Source: an uncultured Pelagibacteraceae bacterium
GTDB lineage: Bacteria; Pseudomonadota; Alphaproteobacteria; Pelagibacterales; Pelagibacteraceae
NCBI GenBank assembly: GCA_902578255.1
Contig: CACHCH010000011.1
Coordinates: 1-36,736, forward strand
Direction: 5' to 3'
DNA length: 36,736 nucleotides
A program made the translations under genes and the position numbers. Shown piece by piece: positions 1 through 9,720 of this stretch. The notes beneath the pieces were generated by a model. That model was given only the letters and a program-made list of their open reading frames with translations, did no database searches and was not told where the DNA came from. Every line of letters starts with the position of its first letter. The first letter of the stretch is position 1.

Positions 1-750
1 ATTACGGAGAGAAAACAATTAAAAATAGTTTCTGAAGCTAGGCTAAATGCCCAAGCAGCTAGAATCTATGAAAAAATTAAAGAAAAAGAAAACATGAGTG
101 ACGATAAAAAAACTCTTAATGAAATTAAACAGATTGGGAGAAAAATGGAAAATTCTATATCAGAATACTTTGATAGAGAAGGTTTAAATGATCCTACTGC
201 TAATTTTGATTGGGAATACATTTTAATTGATAAAAAAAAAGTTAGAAACGCATGGTGTATGCCTGGAGGAAAAATTGCTGTATATACAGGTATTCTTGAA
301 GCGACAAAAAATACAGACGGATTGGCTGCTGTTATGGGTCATGAAATAGCACATGCTGTTGCAAAACATTCAGTAGAGAGAGCTAGTAGAGGAACACTAT
401 TAAATGTTGGAACAAGAATAATTGATATTGCCTCTGGTGGAGTACTTTCAGAAATTAACAGAAATACAGGCATGGATACAGTTGGTTTACTGGCTCAATT
501 AGGAATTTTAAATCCATTTAATAGAAAGCAAGAAAGTGAAGCAGACTATTTAGGTATGATATTTTCATCTCTTTCTGGTTATGACATAAGAGAAACAGTT
601 AAAATTTGGGAGAGGATGAAAAAACTTAATAAAGGAAAGGAACCCCCTGAATTTATGAGTACTCACCCATCATCAGATAATAGAATTAAAGATTTAAATG
701 AAAAAATCAGCGAAGTTATTTTAGATTACCCGCCTTTAAAGACAACTTAG
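1..750 (+). CDS. M48 family zinc metalloprotease, 5'-truncated by the window edge
   Basis: This is a peptidase M48 (Ste24/LoiP-like) domain protein, expected to degrade or quality-check envelope proteins. The reading frame is open from base 1, and the upstream residues (TERKQLKIVSEARLNAQAA) match the conserved stretch that precedes the catalytic domain in M48 lipoproteins. The ATG at 94 is therefore probably internal, and the true start with its signal or lipoprotein peptide lies outside the window. The catalytic motif GHEIAHAVAKH (HExxH) supplies two zinc ligands and the general base; ESEADYLG supplies the downstream Glu ligand. The C-terminal STHPSSDNRI segment is typical of the family. The gene ends convergently with tRNA-Lys, 8 bp away. 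Family assignment is firm; the substrate is unknown. Confidence 0.9.
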   Translation: MTERKQLKIVSEARLNAQAARIYEKIKEKENMSDDKKTLNEIKQIGRKMENSISEYFDREGLNDPTANFDWEYILIDKKKVRNAWCMPGGKIAVYTGILEATKNTDGLAAVMGHEIAHAVAKHSVERASRGTLLNVGTRIIDIASGGVLSEINRNTGMDTVGLLAQLGILNPFNRKQESEADYLGMIFSSLSGYDIRETVKIWERMKKLNKGKEPPEFMSTHPSSDNRIKDLNEKISEVILDYPPLKTT

Positions 751-758
751 TTGAATTA

Positions 759-834
<76 letters not shown>

Positions 835-858
835 CCAATTTATTCAAACCGAATGATT

Positions 859-895
859 GTTATATAACGATTTATTTTATTATTTCAAATGTCAA
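859..895 (-). promoter_or_regulatory. Putative promoter for tRNA-Lys
   Basis: Read on the minus strand, a -35-like TTGAAA (883-888) lies 18 bp from a -10-like TATAAC (859-864). The -10 ends 24 bp before the mature tRNA 5' end, which allows a short processed leader. A further TTGACA sits at 890-895, but its spacing to the -10 is too long. This rests on pattern matching only. Confidence 0.4.
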
Positions 896-908
896 TTTAG
901 GCATTTAT

Positions 909-927
909 CAAAAAGCTGCTACAACTT
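909..927 (-). terminator. Possible terminator hairpin overlapping the tgt stop codon
   Basis: On the minus strand AAGTTG (927-922) can pair with CAGCTT (918-913), one G-T pair included. The three-base loop is TAG, the tgt stop codon. T residues follow directly. The stem is only 6 bp, so this is a weak call, but it would separate the ssb-gyrA-coaD-cyclophilin-tgt transcript from tRNA-Lys. Confidence 0.3.
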
Positions 928-2031
928 ATCAATGTATTTATCATGAAATATATCAAATGTGCCTGACTCTATATGTTTTCTAATGGATGACATTAATTCT
1001 TGATAAAAATTGATATTATGAAGTGTTAATAGCATTGAAGCTAATATTTCATTAGTATTAAAAAGATGGTTTAGGTAATTTTTAGAATATTTATTCAAAC
1101 TTAAGTTATCACAATTAGAATCGAGTGGTGTATTATCGTTTTGGTATTTATTATTCTTAATATTTATTCTTCCATCCCAAGTGAAAGCAAGACCAGTTCT
1201 TCCAGATCTTGTAGGTAGAACACAATCAAACATATCTATACCACGTTTAACAGCACCAAGAATATCAGATGGTGTTCCTACACCCATTAAATAATGAGGC
1301 TTATTATCAGGTAAATACTCTTTAATATCATCCAAAACTTTAAACATTTCGAATTGAGTCTCACCTACAGCAAGTCCTCCTAAAGCATAACCATCAAAAT
1401 CTATATTAATTAATTCATTCAAAGACTTAATTCTTAAATCTTTAAATAATCCTCCTTGAACAATACCAAATAATGCCTTGTGTGGATTTTTACCAAATGA
1501 ATTTTTAGATCTTTGAGCCCAATATAAAGAAAGATCCATAGATTTTTTTATCAAATCATAATCGTTTGATTTTTTTGGACACTCATCCATGATCATAACG
1601 ATATCTGAATTTAAACCTAATTGAATTCTTATACTTTCTTCAGGGCTTAAATAAAATTTTTTACCATCTATGTGTGAATTAAAGATGGCACCTTTTTCAC
1701 GGTCGATTTTATTAAGTTTTGAAAGAGACATTACTTGAAAACCGCCAGAATCTGTCAAAATTGGTAAATCACAGTTCATAAATTCGTGTAAACCACCTGC
1801 AGATTGGATTCGGTCTACACCAGGTCTTATCATTAGATGATAAGTGTTAGATAGAATTATTTGAGATCCAGTTTTTTTTATATCTTCAATTGTACATGCT
1901 TTAACAGTGGCTTGCGTACCAACAGGCATAAAGGCTGGTGTATTTATATTTCCACGATGGGTTTCTATAACACCTGATCTAGCAAACTTATCTTTTTTTA
2001 CAACTTTAAAGGCAAAATTTTTTAATGCCAT
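919..2031 (-). CDS. tgt: Queuine tRNA-ribosyltransferase (tRNA-guanine transglycosylase)
   Basis: Tgt exchanges guanine 34 for the queuosine precursor preQ1 in tRNAs with GUN anticodons. The 370 aa TIM-barrel protein has the base-recognition region TDSGGFQVMSL (Asp94), IVQGG near 190, the GGLAVGE loop near 218-224, and the nucleophile region MFDCVLPTRSGRTG (Asp269). The oddity is in the C-terminal zinc site. E. coli has C-x-C-x2-C plus a distant His (C302, C304, C307, H333). At the equivalent positions here, with a constant offset of five, are C307, N309, L312 and H338, so two of four ligands are gone while the flanking sequence aligns without gaps. It is the last gene of the ssb-gyrA-coaD-cyclophilin run and starts 8 bp after the cyclophilin stop. 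Confidence 0.95.
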   Translation of the reverse strand: MALKNFAFKVVKKDKFARSGVIETHRGNINTPAFMPVGTQATVKACTIEDIKKTGSQIILSNTYHLMIRPGVDRIQSAGGLHEFMNCDLPILTDSGGFQVMSLSKLNKIDREKGAIFNSHIDGKKFYLSPEESIRIQLGLNSDIVMIMDECPKKSNDYDLIKKSMDLSLYWAQRSKNSFGKNPHKALFGIVQGGLFKDLRIKSLNELINIDFDGYALGGLAVGETQFEMFKVLDDIKEYLPDNKPHYLMGVGTPSDILGAVKRGIDMFDCVLPTRSGRTGLAFTWDGRINIKNNKYQNDNTPLDSNCDNLSLNKYSKNYLNHLFNTNEILASMLLTLHNINFYQELMSSIRKHIESGTFDIFHDKYIDKL

Positions 2032-2039
2032 TCAATAAA

Positions 2040-2600
2040 TTACAGTGATTTAAAGCTAATGATCTTATCTGGGTCTGTTACAGAACCGTTATTACTTTCA
2101 TCGCCTCTTTTAATTTTATCCACTAAATCCATTCCTTCTATTACTTTACCAAAAACAGTATATTGTCTGTCTAAAAAAGGTGCTGGTTTAAAACATATAA
2201 AAAATTGACTATTCGCACTATTTGGATCTGAGGATCTCGCCATTGATAAAGTTCCTCTATCATGTGGCAAGCTACTAAATTCTTGCTTCAAATCTGGTAA
2301 GTCAGATCCTCCCATTCCTGCTCTTCTTAAATCAAAATCCTTTGTTTCTGAATTGCCAAATTTTACATCACCAGTTTGAGCCATAAAGCCATCAATTACT
2401 CTATGGAAAACAACGTTGTCGTATTTTCCAGCATTTGCCAATTCTTTAATTCTCTTCACATGATTTGGCGCCACATCTTCAAATAACTCTATTTTTACAT
2501 CCCCATTTTTTAATTTTAAAATCATTATATTCTCCTCAGCTATTGATTGATTAGTAATAAAAAAAAATAAAATAAATAAGTTAATTAAAATTCTATTCAT
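2040..2600 (-). CDS. Cyclophilin-type peptidyl-prolyl cis-trans isomerase, probably exported
   Basis: A PpiA/PpiB-family cyclophilin that catalyses proline cis-trans isomerisation. The core runs from about residue 25 to 186 and carries VFHRVIDGFMAQTGD (catalytic Arg region), SMARSSDPNSANSQFFI and FLDRQYTVFGKVIEGMDLV. The N-terminus (MNRILINLFILFFFITNQSIAEE) is a hydrophobic signal peptide with a plausible cleavage after SIA, suggesting a periplasmic enzyme. If translation began instead at the internal Met of MILKLKNGDV, the product would be cytoplasmic. Its 5' end overlaps the coaD 3' end by 8 nt, which supports the long start and translational coupling. Confidence 0.92.
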   Translation of the reverse strand: MNRILINLFILFFFITNQSIAEENIMILKLKNGDVKIELFEDVAPNHVKRIKELANAGKYDNVVFHRVIDGFMAQTGDVKFGNSETKDFDLRRAGMGGSDLPDLKQEFSSLPHDRGTLSMARSSDPNSANSQFFICFKPAPFLDRQYTVFGKVIEGMDLVDKIKRGDESNNGSVTDPDKIISFKSL

Positions 2601-3087
2601 ATTTTTCTTTTAAAGATTTAATCGTACTTTTGGTAGTAAATTTTTTAATATCACCATTTAATTTAACAATCTCTTTAACAAATCTGGACGAGATAATTTG
2701 GTTTTCAACGTCTGACATTAAAAAAATAGTTTCTATGTTCTGATTTAATTTTCTATTCATTCCAGCTAATTGGAATTCATACTCAAAATCAGATACGGCT
2801 CTTAAACCTCTAAGTATAATATTTGATTTATATTTTTTACACAAATCAGTAGTTAATGAGCTAAAAGACACTACTGTAATTTTTTTTTTATTAAGTTTAA
2901 GATCTTTAAATAAAGCCTTATTTACTATTTGTATTCTCTCTTCTGAACTAAATAGATAACTTTTGCTACTAACATCTGATACGCCAACAATAATCTTATC
3001 GAATAATTTCAAAGCTTTTTTTATTACATCAATGTGCCCGTAGGTAATTGGATCAAATGTGCCAGGGTATATAGCAATTTTGCTCAT
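2593..3087 (-). CDS. coaD: Phosphopantetheine adenylyltransferase
   Basis: CoaD transfers AMP from ATP to 4'-phosphopantetheine to form dephospho-CoA, the penultimate step of coenzyme A synthesis in the cytoplasm. The 164 aa length is typical. The nucleotidyltransferase signature is YPGTFDPITYGHIDVI, with the T/H-x-G-H motif, near residues 7-22. Family motifs ILRGLRAVSDFEYEFQLAGMN (about 91-111) and ISSRFVKEIVKLNGDI are present. It lies 4 bp downstream of gyrA and overlaps the cyclophilin gene by 8 nt. Confidence 0.96.
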   Translation of the reverse strand: MSKIAIYPGTFDPITYGHIDVIKKALKLFDKIIVGVSDVSSKSYLFSSEERIQIVNKALFKDLKLNKKKITVVSFSSLTTDLCKKYKSNIILRGLRAVSDFEYEFQLAGMNRKLNQNIETIFLMSDVENQIISSRFVKEIVKLNGDIKKFTTKSTIKSLKEKYE

Positions 3088-3091
3088 TAAA

Positions 3092-5671
3092 TTAAATCAA
3101 GTTATCGTCTATTTTAATTGCAGATACAACTTTTTCTTCACCAGATAGTTTAATAATTCTAACACCTTGAGTATTTCTTCCAGCAGTTCTTATTTCTTTA
3201 ACGGCAACTCGTATAACTCTACCTTTATTAGTTGATATTAATATTTCATCACCCTCATAAACAGGGAATGATGAAGTAATGCTTCCATTTCTTGGCGAAT
3301 TAACAATACCAATAATACCTTTACCTCCACGATTTGTTACTCTATAATCAAAATGAGAGGTTTTTTTTCCAAATCCATTTTCACTTATGGATAAAACAAA
3401 TTTCTCTTTTGCATTTAATTCAGATTTTTCATCTTTAGATTTTTTTCCATTTTTCTTAATTTTATCAGTATCAATAACTGATAAAGAAACTATTTGATCA
3501 TTTGCTGCTAATTCTATTCCCTTTATGCCTTTTGATGATCTACCCTTAAAAACTCTCAATTTTTTTGCCTCAAATCTTATACATTTACCAAATTTAGTAC
3601 TCAAAATCACATCTTGATCATCTTTGCAAATTTTAACCCCTACTATTTTGTCGTTATTATCTAATTTCATTGCAATTTTTCCAGATGCATTAATCGAAGA
3701 AAAATCATCTAAACTATTTTTTCTAACTTTCCCTAGGGCTGTTGCAAAAATTATTTGATAGTTTTTTGAGTCTGTTTCATCCTCTGGCATTGGCATGATC
3801 GAGCTAATTGCTTGATGGCTCTTTAAAGGTAAAATATTAAATAAAGATTTTCCTTTTGATGAGGATGATCCTTCAGGTATTTTCCAAGCTTTTACTTTAT
3901 AGACTAATCCTTCTGTTGAAAAAAATAAAACTGAAGTATGTGTATTTACAGATAATGTTTGTATAACGGAGTCTTGATCTCTTGTTGTAATTCCAGATTT
4001 ACCCTTGCCACCTCTTTTTTGTTTTTTAACACCGTCTAATGAACCTCTTTTAATATAACCTTGAAGTGTAACTGTAATAATTATGGATTGTTTTTGAATT
4101 GTTTCTTCAATATCATAATTTAAAACTGCATCTATAATTTTAGTTCTGCGTGGTACAGCAAATTTTTCTTTGATATTTTTAAGTTCATCACTGATAACTT
4201 TTAACAACTCTTTTTTTGAAGATATAATTTTTTTAAATTTAGTAATCAACTCAGCTAGTTTTTTAATTTCAACTTCAATCTCATTTATGCCAAGTGCTGT
4301 TAATTTTTGTAATCTTAGCTCTAAAATAGCTAGTACTTGTGGCTCAGATAGAGAATATAAGTTTTTACCTTTTTTGCCTTCAACTAATGAAATTAATTTT
4401 TGTGATTTATTAATTTTCCACTTAGTTTTTAATATAGATAATTTTGCATCATCAGGAGTTTTTGAAGATCTGATTATTTTGATAATTTTATCTAAATTTT
4501 CTACGGAGACCGATAAACCAATTAAGATATAAGCTCTCTCCTCTGCTTTTTGTAGATCAAATTTAGTTTTTTTAATTACAACATCTTCTCTAAATGACAA
4601 AAAATTTGATAGGAAATCTTTAAGTGTACAAGTTTTAGGTTTACCATCAACTATTGCTAGAGTATTAAATCCAAAGGAGCTCTCTATCTGAGTATTTTTA
4701 TATAGTTGTCTTTTAATTGTTTCTGGCTCAACACCATTTCTTAGATCAATTGCAACTCTTATCCCTTCTCTATTAGATTCGTCCCTTATATCTTTTATTC
4801 CCTCAATTTTTTTTTCTCTAACAAGCTGAGCTATTCTTTCATTTAAAACTGATTTGTTTACTTGATAAGGAATTGAAGTGATAACTAATCTTTCTCTTCC
4901 ATTCTTTTGTTGTTCTATTGATACTTCACCTCTAATTTTAAAAGAACCTCTTCCATTATTATAACCCTGTTTAATAATATCTTTTCCAATGATTACACCA
5001 CCCGTGGGAAAATCAGGGCCAGGTATATGTTTCATTAATTCTTTAATTTTAATATCTTTGTCCCCTATTAGAGCTAAAGTTCCATTTATTATTTCACCTA
5101 AATTGTGTGGTGGAATACTGGTCGCCATTCCTACTGCAATACCTCCAGCGCCATTGACCAATAAATTTGGAAATTGTGCGGGTAGAACACTTGGCTCTTT
5201 TTCCGTTTCATCGTAATTGCTCTTAAAGGAAATGGTATTTTTCTCAATGTCATCAATTAGAAATTGTGAAACTTTAGATAAGCGTGTTTCGGTATATCTC
5301 ATAGCTGCAGCTGGATCGCCATCTATAGAACCAAAGTTTCCTTGACCTTGAACAAGTGGTAAGCTCATTGAAAAATCTTGTACCATTCTAACTAAAGCAT
5401 CATAAACAGATTGATCTCCATGAGGATGATATTTACCAATAACATCTCCAACTATTCTTGCTGATTTTCTAAATTGTTTTGACCAATCATAACCACCTTT
5501 GTACATCGCGTATAAAATTCTACGGTGAACAGGTTTTAGTCCATCTCTGATGTCTGGTAGAGCACGACTTACAATGACACTCATTGCATAAGAAAGATAT
5601 GATGAGCTCATCTCATCATGCATTGAGATTAGTTTAATATTATTATCTTTTGTCTCTTCAGATTTTTGCAT
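3092..5671 (-). CDS. gyrA: DNA gyrase subunit A
   Basis: GyrA is the cleavage and religation subunit of DNA gyrase, which introduces negative supercoils. The 859 aa protein has the winged-helix/tower domain at the N-terminus ([20 protein letters not shown]), the catalytic tyrosine Tyr126 in [10 protein letters not shown], and a C-terminal pinwheel domain. The GyrA box at 551-557 reads QKRGGKG (E. coli QRRGGKG), which supports gyrase rather than ParC. In the quinolone-determining region the motif is [11 protein letters not shown]: the position of E. coli Ser83 is Gln87, while Asp87 is kept as Asp91. It sits 5 bp downstream of ssb and 4 bp upstream of coaD. Confidence 0.97.
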   Translation of the reverse strand: MQKSEETKDNNIKLISMHDEMSSSYLSYAMSVIVSRALPDIRDGLKPVHRRILYAMYKGGYDWSKQFRKSARIVGDVIGKYHPHGDQSVYDALVRMVQDFSMSLPLVQGQGNFGSIDGDPAAAMRYTETRLSKVSQFLIDDIEKNTISFKSNYDETEKEPSVLPAQFPNLLVNGAGGIAVGMATSIPPHNLGEIINGTLALIGDKDIKIKELMKHIPGPDFPTGGVIIGKDIIKQGYNNGRGSFKIRGEVSIEQQKNGRERLVITSIPYQVNKSVLNERIAQLVREKKIEGIKDIRDESNREGIRVAIDLRNGVEPETIKRQLYKNTQIESSFGFNTLAIVDGKPKTCTLKDFLSNFLSFREDVVIKKTKFDLQKAEERAYILIGLSVSVENLDKIIKIIRSSKTPDDAKLSILKTKWKINKSQKLISLVEGKKGKNLYSLSEPQVLAILELRLQKLTALGINEIEVEIKKLAELITKFKKIISSKKELLKVISDELKNIKEKFAVPRRTKIIDAVLNYDIEETIQKQSIIITVTLQGYIKRGSLDGVKKQKRGGKGKSGITTRDQDSVIQTLSVNTHTSVLFFSTEGLVYKVKAWKIPEGSSSSKGKSLFNILPLKSHQAISSIMPMPEDETDSKNYQIIFATALGKVRKNSLDDFSSINASGKIAMKLDNNDKIVGVKICKDDQDVILSTKFGKCIRFEAKKLRVFKGRSSKGIKGIELAANDQIVSLSVIDTDKIKKNGKKSKDEKSELNAKEKFVLSISENGFGKKTSHFDYRVTNRGGKGIIGIVNSPRNGSITSSFPVYEGDEILISTNKGRVIRVAVKEIRTAGRNTQGVRIIKLSGEEKVVSAIKIDDNLI

Positions 5672-5676
5672 AGAAA

Positions 5677-6126
5677 CTAAAAGGGAATTTCATCATCCAT
5701 ATCATTAGATATTTGAGAAGTGTCTTCTATATTATTTTGTTGATTAGGATCAGTTTGAATGCCACCCCCGTTACCACCACCTAGCATTGTTAATGAAGAA
5801 TTATATCCTTGAATAACAACTTCAGTCGAATATTTATCCTGACCAGATTGTTCATCTTTCCATTTTCTTGTGGTTATTTGACCCTCAACATAAATTTGAG
5901 CACCTTTCTTAAGGTACTGTTGAACAACATTTACAAGACCCTCATTAAATACAACTATACGGTGCCACTCGGTTTTTTCTTTTTTTTCTCCAGTATTTTT
6001 GTCTTTCCAAGATTGACTTGTTGCAAGGCTTAATCTAGCTACACTCTTGCCGTTTACCATTTGTTTAATTTCAGGATCTGCGCCCAAACGACCAATTAAT
6101 AACACTTTATTTAAACTTCCAGCCAT
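5677..6126 (-). CDS. ssb: Single-stranded DNA-binding protein
   Basis: SSB coats single-stranded DNA in replication, recombination and repair. The N-terminal OB fold (about 1-110) begins [19 protein letters not shown] and includes [13 protein letters not shown] and the [11 protein letters not shown] strand. A Gly/Asn/Gln linker (GGGNGGG, QQNN) leads to the acidic tip DMDDEIPF, which recruits partner proteins. Length 149 aa is normal. It is first in the leftward run ssb-gyrA-coaD-cyclophilin-tgt and is divergent from uvrA, a gene pair kept in many bacteria. Confidence 0.97.
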   Translation of the reverse strand: MAGSLNKVLLIGRLGADPEIKQMVNGKSVARLSLATSQSWKDKNTGEKKEKTEWHRIVVFNEGLVNVVQQYLKKGAQIYVEGQITTRKWKDEQSGQDKYSTEVVIQGYNSSLTMLGGGNGGGIQTDPNQQNNIEDTSQISNDMDDEIPF

Positions 6127-6215
6127 AATATTTTTATATTTGTTTATTTAATTAATTAGATTTATACCACAATTCTTCTGAATATTAATTTTATTAATTC
6201 AAAGCAACAAAAATT
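6127..6215. promoter_or_regulatory. Shared upstream region of ssb and uvrA
   Basis: This 89 bp AT-rich gap separates divergent starts and must hold promoters for both. On the minus strand TATAAA-like sequence (within GGTATAAATC) is a possible ssb -10. I see no alphaproteobacterial SOS operator (GAAC-N7-GAAC or GTTC-N7-GTTC), so LexA control of this pair is not supported by the sequence. Confidence 0.4.
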
Positions 6216-9068
6216 ATGATGAAAAAGATAGTTATTAAGGGTGCTAAAGAACATAATTTGAAGAATGTGTCTGTTGAGATTCCTAAAGATAAATTTGTAG
6301 TAATTACAGGTCTCTCTGGTTCAGGAAAATCATCGTTAGCATTCGATACTATTTATGCCGAAGGACAACGAAGATACGTTGAAAGTTTATCTGCATATGC
6401 AAGGCAATTTTTGGATAAAATGAAAAAACCAAATGTTGATCTTATCGAAGGATTAAGTCCAGCGATTGCTATTGAACAAAAAAATACTTCAAAGAACCCA
6501 AGATCTACAGTTGCAACAGTTACAGAAATTTACGATTACATGAGGGTACTATATGCAAGAGCTGGTATTCCTTATTCACCATTTACTGGTAAACCAATTA
6601 CTTCTCAGACTATTACTCAAATAGTAGATTTGATTAAAAAACTACCAAAAAAATCAACTATTTACATATACGCCCCTGTAGTAAGAGGTCGTAAAGGTGA
6701 ATATAGAAAAGATATTTTAAGTTACAAACGAAGAGGTTTTAGAAAAATCAAGATAGACAACGTTTTATATGATATTGAAAAATCTCCTAATTTAGACAAA
6801 AAGCTTAAACACGATATTTCAGTGTTGGTTGATAGAATTGTTTTAAATTCAAAGCTGGGAAATAGATTAGCTGAAAGTATTGAAACAGCTGTTAATCTTG
6901 CAAATGGATTAGTTTTTGTTGAATATGAAGATGAAACATTGCCTCAAAAACATAGAAAAGTAGAAAAATTAATTTATTCAACAAAATTTGCTTGTCCTGA
7001 AAGTGGATTTACAATTGAGGAAATAGAACCACGATTATTCTCATTTAATAGTCCTTATGGAGCCTGTGAGGAATGTGAAGGTATTGGTATGAAATTAAAT
7101 GTGGATCCAAATCTTGTTGTGCCTGATGAAAGAAAAAGTCTTGCTGATGGTGCTATTGAACCTTGGTCAAAATCTACTACCTTATATTATGCTCAAACAC
7201 TATCGTCACTAGCTAAACATTACGGTTTTTCTTTAGATGAAAAATGGAAAAAACTTCCAAAAAAAATAAAGGATATTGTTCTTTATGGATCAGATGAAGA
7301 TGAAATAAAATTTAATTATGACGATGGTTACGAAAAATATTCTTACAAAAAAACCTTTGAAGGTGTAATCAATAATCTTGAGAGAAGATTTTTAGAGTCA
7401 GATAGTGAATGGAAAAGAGAGGCTATAGCAGAATATCAATCCGATACCGCCTGTGAAGCATGTAACGGAGATCGTTTAAAAGAAGAGGCACTATGTGTAA
7501 AAATTAACAATCTTAATATTAGTGAAGTAACAAAGAAGTCAATATTTGATGCAGCAGAATGGTTTAAAGATTTAGTAAATCACATAGACAAAAGACAATT
7601 TAAAATTGCAGAACATGTATTAAAAGAAATAAATGAAAGATTGAATTTTTTGTTAAATGTGGGTTTGGATTATTTAACTCTATCTAGAGAGTCTGGAACG
7701 TTATCTGGTGGTGAGGCTCAAAGAATAAGATTAGCTTCTCAAATAGGTTCGGGATTAACTGGTGTTCTTTACGTTTTAGATGAGCCATCAATTGGTTTAC
7801 ATCAAAAAGATAATGTTAAACTTATTAATGCACTTAAACGATTAAGAGATTTAGGTAACACCGTAATAGTTGTAGAACACGATACTGAAACTATGGAGAA
7901 TGCTGATCATATTATAGACTTAGGCCCAGAGGCAGGTACTAATGGTGGTCAAATATCCTCGCAAGGTACTTATGATGAGATTAAAAAAGATAAAAATAGT
8001 ATCACTGGACAATATCTTGCTAATAAAAAGAAAATAGATATTCCAAACACAAGACGATTAGCTAAAAATGGAAGGTTTGTTGAAATCAATGGTGCAACAG
8101 GAAATAATTTAAACAATGTTAACCTTAAAATTCCAACAGGAACTTTCACTTGTGTTACTGGTGTATCAGGAAGTGGAAAATCTACACTTATATTACAAAC
8201 TCTCTATCATGCTTTAAATTTAACACTTAACAATAAAGCTAAAAAAGCTCCAAAAGCTTTTAAAGGTTACAAGGGTGTTGAATTAATTGATAAAATTATT
8301 GATATAGACCAATCACCCATAGGAAGAACACCAAGATCAAATCCAGCAACCTATACAGGTGCTTTTGGCCCAATAAGAGATTGGTTTACAAGTTTGCCAG
8401 AATCTAAAACAAGAGGTTATAAACCGGGACGTTTTTCATTTAATGTTAAAGGTGGTAGGTGTGAAGCTTGCGAGGGTGATGGTGTGATTACTTACGAAAT
8501 GCACTTTTTACCAGATGTTTATATTCAATGTGATGAATGCAAAGGAACTAGATACAATAGAGAAACTTTAGAGATTAAATTTAAAGGTAAAAGTATTGCA
8601 GATGTTTTGGATATGTCTGTTGATGAAGGATGTGAATATTTTGAAAATATATCCAATATTAAAACAAAATTATTAACATTAAAAAAAGTTGGATTGGGGT
8701 ATATTAAGATTGGTCAGCAAGCGACAACCCTATCTGGTGGTGAAGCTCAAAGAATTAAGCTTGCTAAAGAATTATCAAAAAGATCTACAGGACGAACAAT
8801 GTATATTTTAGATGAGCCAACAACTGGGTTACATCAACACGATATTAAAAAACTTTTAGAAATTCTACACACATTTGTAAAACTTGGTAACACTGTTGTT
8901 GTAATTGAGCATAATTTGGATGTTATAAAAACTGCTGACTATATTGTTGATATGGGTCCTGAGGGTGGTGTAAAAGGTGGTAAAATTATCGCAGAGGGTA
9001 AACCTGAGGAAGTGTCGAAAATTAAAGAGAGTTACACTGGTCAATTTTTAAAACCTTTACTAAATTAA
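6216..9068 (+). CDS. uvrA: Excinuclease ABC subunit A
   Basis: UvrA is the damage-sensing ATPase of nucleotide excision repair and loads UvrB. The 950 aa protein has two ABC modules: Walker [10 protein letters not shown] (about 32-40) and GVSGSGKST; signatures [13 protein letters not shown] and [13 protein letters not shown]; Walker [11 protein letters not shown] and [10 protein letters not shown]. The C-terminal zinc finger is intact (CEACEGDG ... CDECKG). In the N-terminal finger the second Cys of the first pair is Ser (C260-P-E-S263, partner C284/C287), a substitution I recall as common in alphaproteobacterial UvrA. The start may be the first or second Met (6216 or 6219). It is monocistronic or followed by the membrane protein gene 48 bp downstream. 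Confidence 0.97.
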   Translation: MMKKIVIKGAKEHNLKNVSVEIPKDKFVVITGLSGSGKSSLAFDTIYAEGQRRYVESLSAYARQFLDKMKKPNVDLIEGLSPAIAIEQKNTSKNPRSTVATVTEIYDYMRVLYARAGIPYSPFTGKPITSQTITQIVDLIKKLPKKSTIYIYAPVVRGRKGEYRKDILSYKRRGFRKIKIDNVLYDIEKSPNLDKKLKHDISVLVDRIVLNSKLGNRLAESIETAVNLANGLVFVEYEDETLPQKHRKVEKLIYSTKFACPESGFTIEEIEPRLFSFNSPYGACEECEGIGMKLNVDPNLVVPDERKSLADGAIEPWSKSTTLYYAQTLSSLAKHYGFSLDEKWKKLPKKIKDIVLYGSDEDEIKFNYDDGYEKYSYKKTFEGVINNLERRFLESDSEWKREAIAEYQSDTACEACNGDRLKEEALCVKINNLNISEVTKKSIFDAAEWFKDLVNHIDKRQFKIAEHVLKEINERLNFLLNVGLDYLTLSRESGTLSGGEAQRIRLASQIGSGLTGVLYVLDEPSIGLHQKDNVKLINALKRLRDLGNTVIVVEHDTETMENADHIIDLGPEAGTNGGQISSQGTYDEIKKDKNSITGQYLANKKKIDIPNTRRLAKNGRFVEINGATGNNLNNVNLKIPTGTFTCVTGVSGSGKSTLILQTLYHALNLTLNNKAKKAPKAFKGYKGVELIDKIIDIDQSPIGRTPRSNPATYTGAFGPIRDWFTSLPESKTRGYKPGRFSFNVKGGRCEACEGDGVITYEMHFLPDVYIQCDECKGTRYNRETLEIKFKGKSIADVLDMSVDEGCEYFENISNIKTKLLTLKKVGLGYIKIGQQATTLSGGEAQRIKLAKELSKRSTGRTMYILDEPTTGLHQHDIKKLLEILHTFVKLGNTVVVIEHNLDVIKTADYIVDMGPEGGVKGGKIIAEGKPEEVSKIKESYTGQFLKPLLN

Positions 9069-9116
9069 ATATAAAAACTTAAAAATTACCAAAATTTAGT
9101 GTATAAATTTAGAATC

Positions 9117-9719
9117 ATGAGTAATATATTATCTTCATTACCAAAAACAATACATGCTTCTCTTGCAATAGCTATAATTTTGTTTGTAGGAATGTTCTTT
9201 CACAATGAAGGCATTGCATTTGATACGTTGTTTTGGAGTTGGTTATTTAGATTTATACATGTTGTTGTCGCAATAATGTGGATTGGATTACTTTGGTATT
9301 TTAATTTTGTTCAAATCCCAAACATGGCTAAAATTCCAGATGAACAAAAGCCAGCAATTGGAAAAGTAATTGCTCCAGCAGCTTTATTTTATTTTAGATG
9401 GGCTGCAGCTTTTACTGTTTTATCAGGATTAATTCTAGCTTGGTTAAATGGTTATCTGCATGATGCAATGACTTTTAGTGTTGGTTCCGGAATTCCAAAA
9501 CATACTGCAATAGGAATAGGAATGTGGTTAGGTCTTATAATGGCATTTAACGTTTGGTTTGTAATATGGCCAAATCAAAAAAGAGCATTAGGTATTGTTG
9601 AAACTGATTCAGAGACAAAAGCAAAATCTGCTAAAACAGCAATGTTGTTCTCTAGAACAAATACTCTTCTTTCCCTACCAATGTTACTAACAATGGTAGC
9701 TGCTCAAAATATTTATTAA
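9117..9719 (+). CDS. Multi-pass membrane protein resembling the urate hydroxylase PuuD membrane domain
   Basis: A 200 aa integral membrane protein with about five hydrophobic helices. The segment FRFIHVVVAIMWIGLLWYFN and the later KHTAIGIGMWLGLIMAFNVW resemble the membrane part of PuuD-type urate hydroxylases (Pfam Urate_ox_N family), in which helix histidines are thought to bind haem. The cytochrome c domain of full PuuD is absent, and no purine-degradation genes are nearby, so the function is open. I chose the ATG at 9117 (MSNILSSLPK); an in-frame GTG at 9099 would add six residues. It converges on secF with one base between the stop codons. Confidence 0.6.
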   Translation: MSNILSSLPKTIHASLAIAIILFVGMFFHNEGIAFDTLFWSWLFRFIHVVVAIMWIGLLWYFNFVQIPNMAKIPDEQKPAIGKVIAPAALFYFRWAAAFTVLSGLILAWLNGYLHDAMTFSVGSGIPKHTAIGIGMWLGLIMAFNVWFVIWPNQKRALGIVETDSETKAKSAKTAMLFSRTNTLLSLPMLLTMVAAQNIY

Positions 9720-9720
9720 T

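Noticed and set aside
94..96. ATG at 94 as the start of the M48 protease
   Set aside because: The frame is open back to base 1 and the upstream residues match the family, so the start lies off the window.
859..868. GTTATATAAC palindrome as another Zur site
   Set aside because: It lacks the 7-1-7 spacing of the znu operators and coincides with the likely -10 of tRNA-Lys; chance similarity in AT-rich DNA is more likely.
4170..4532. Plus-strand open frame inside gyrA, and similar ones inside secD, serS, argS and phn genes
   Set aside because: They are antisense to strongly conserved genes, have no family motifs, and arise easily from AT-rich coding DNA.
3092..5671. ParC instead of GyrA
   Set aside because: The GyrA box QKRGGKG at 551-557 and location after ssb support GyrA.
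6127..6215. LexA/SOS box between ssb and uvrA
   Set aside because: No GAAC-N7-GAAC or GTTC-N7-GTTC is present.
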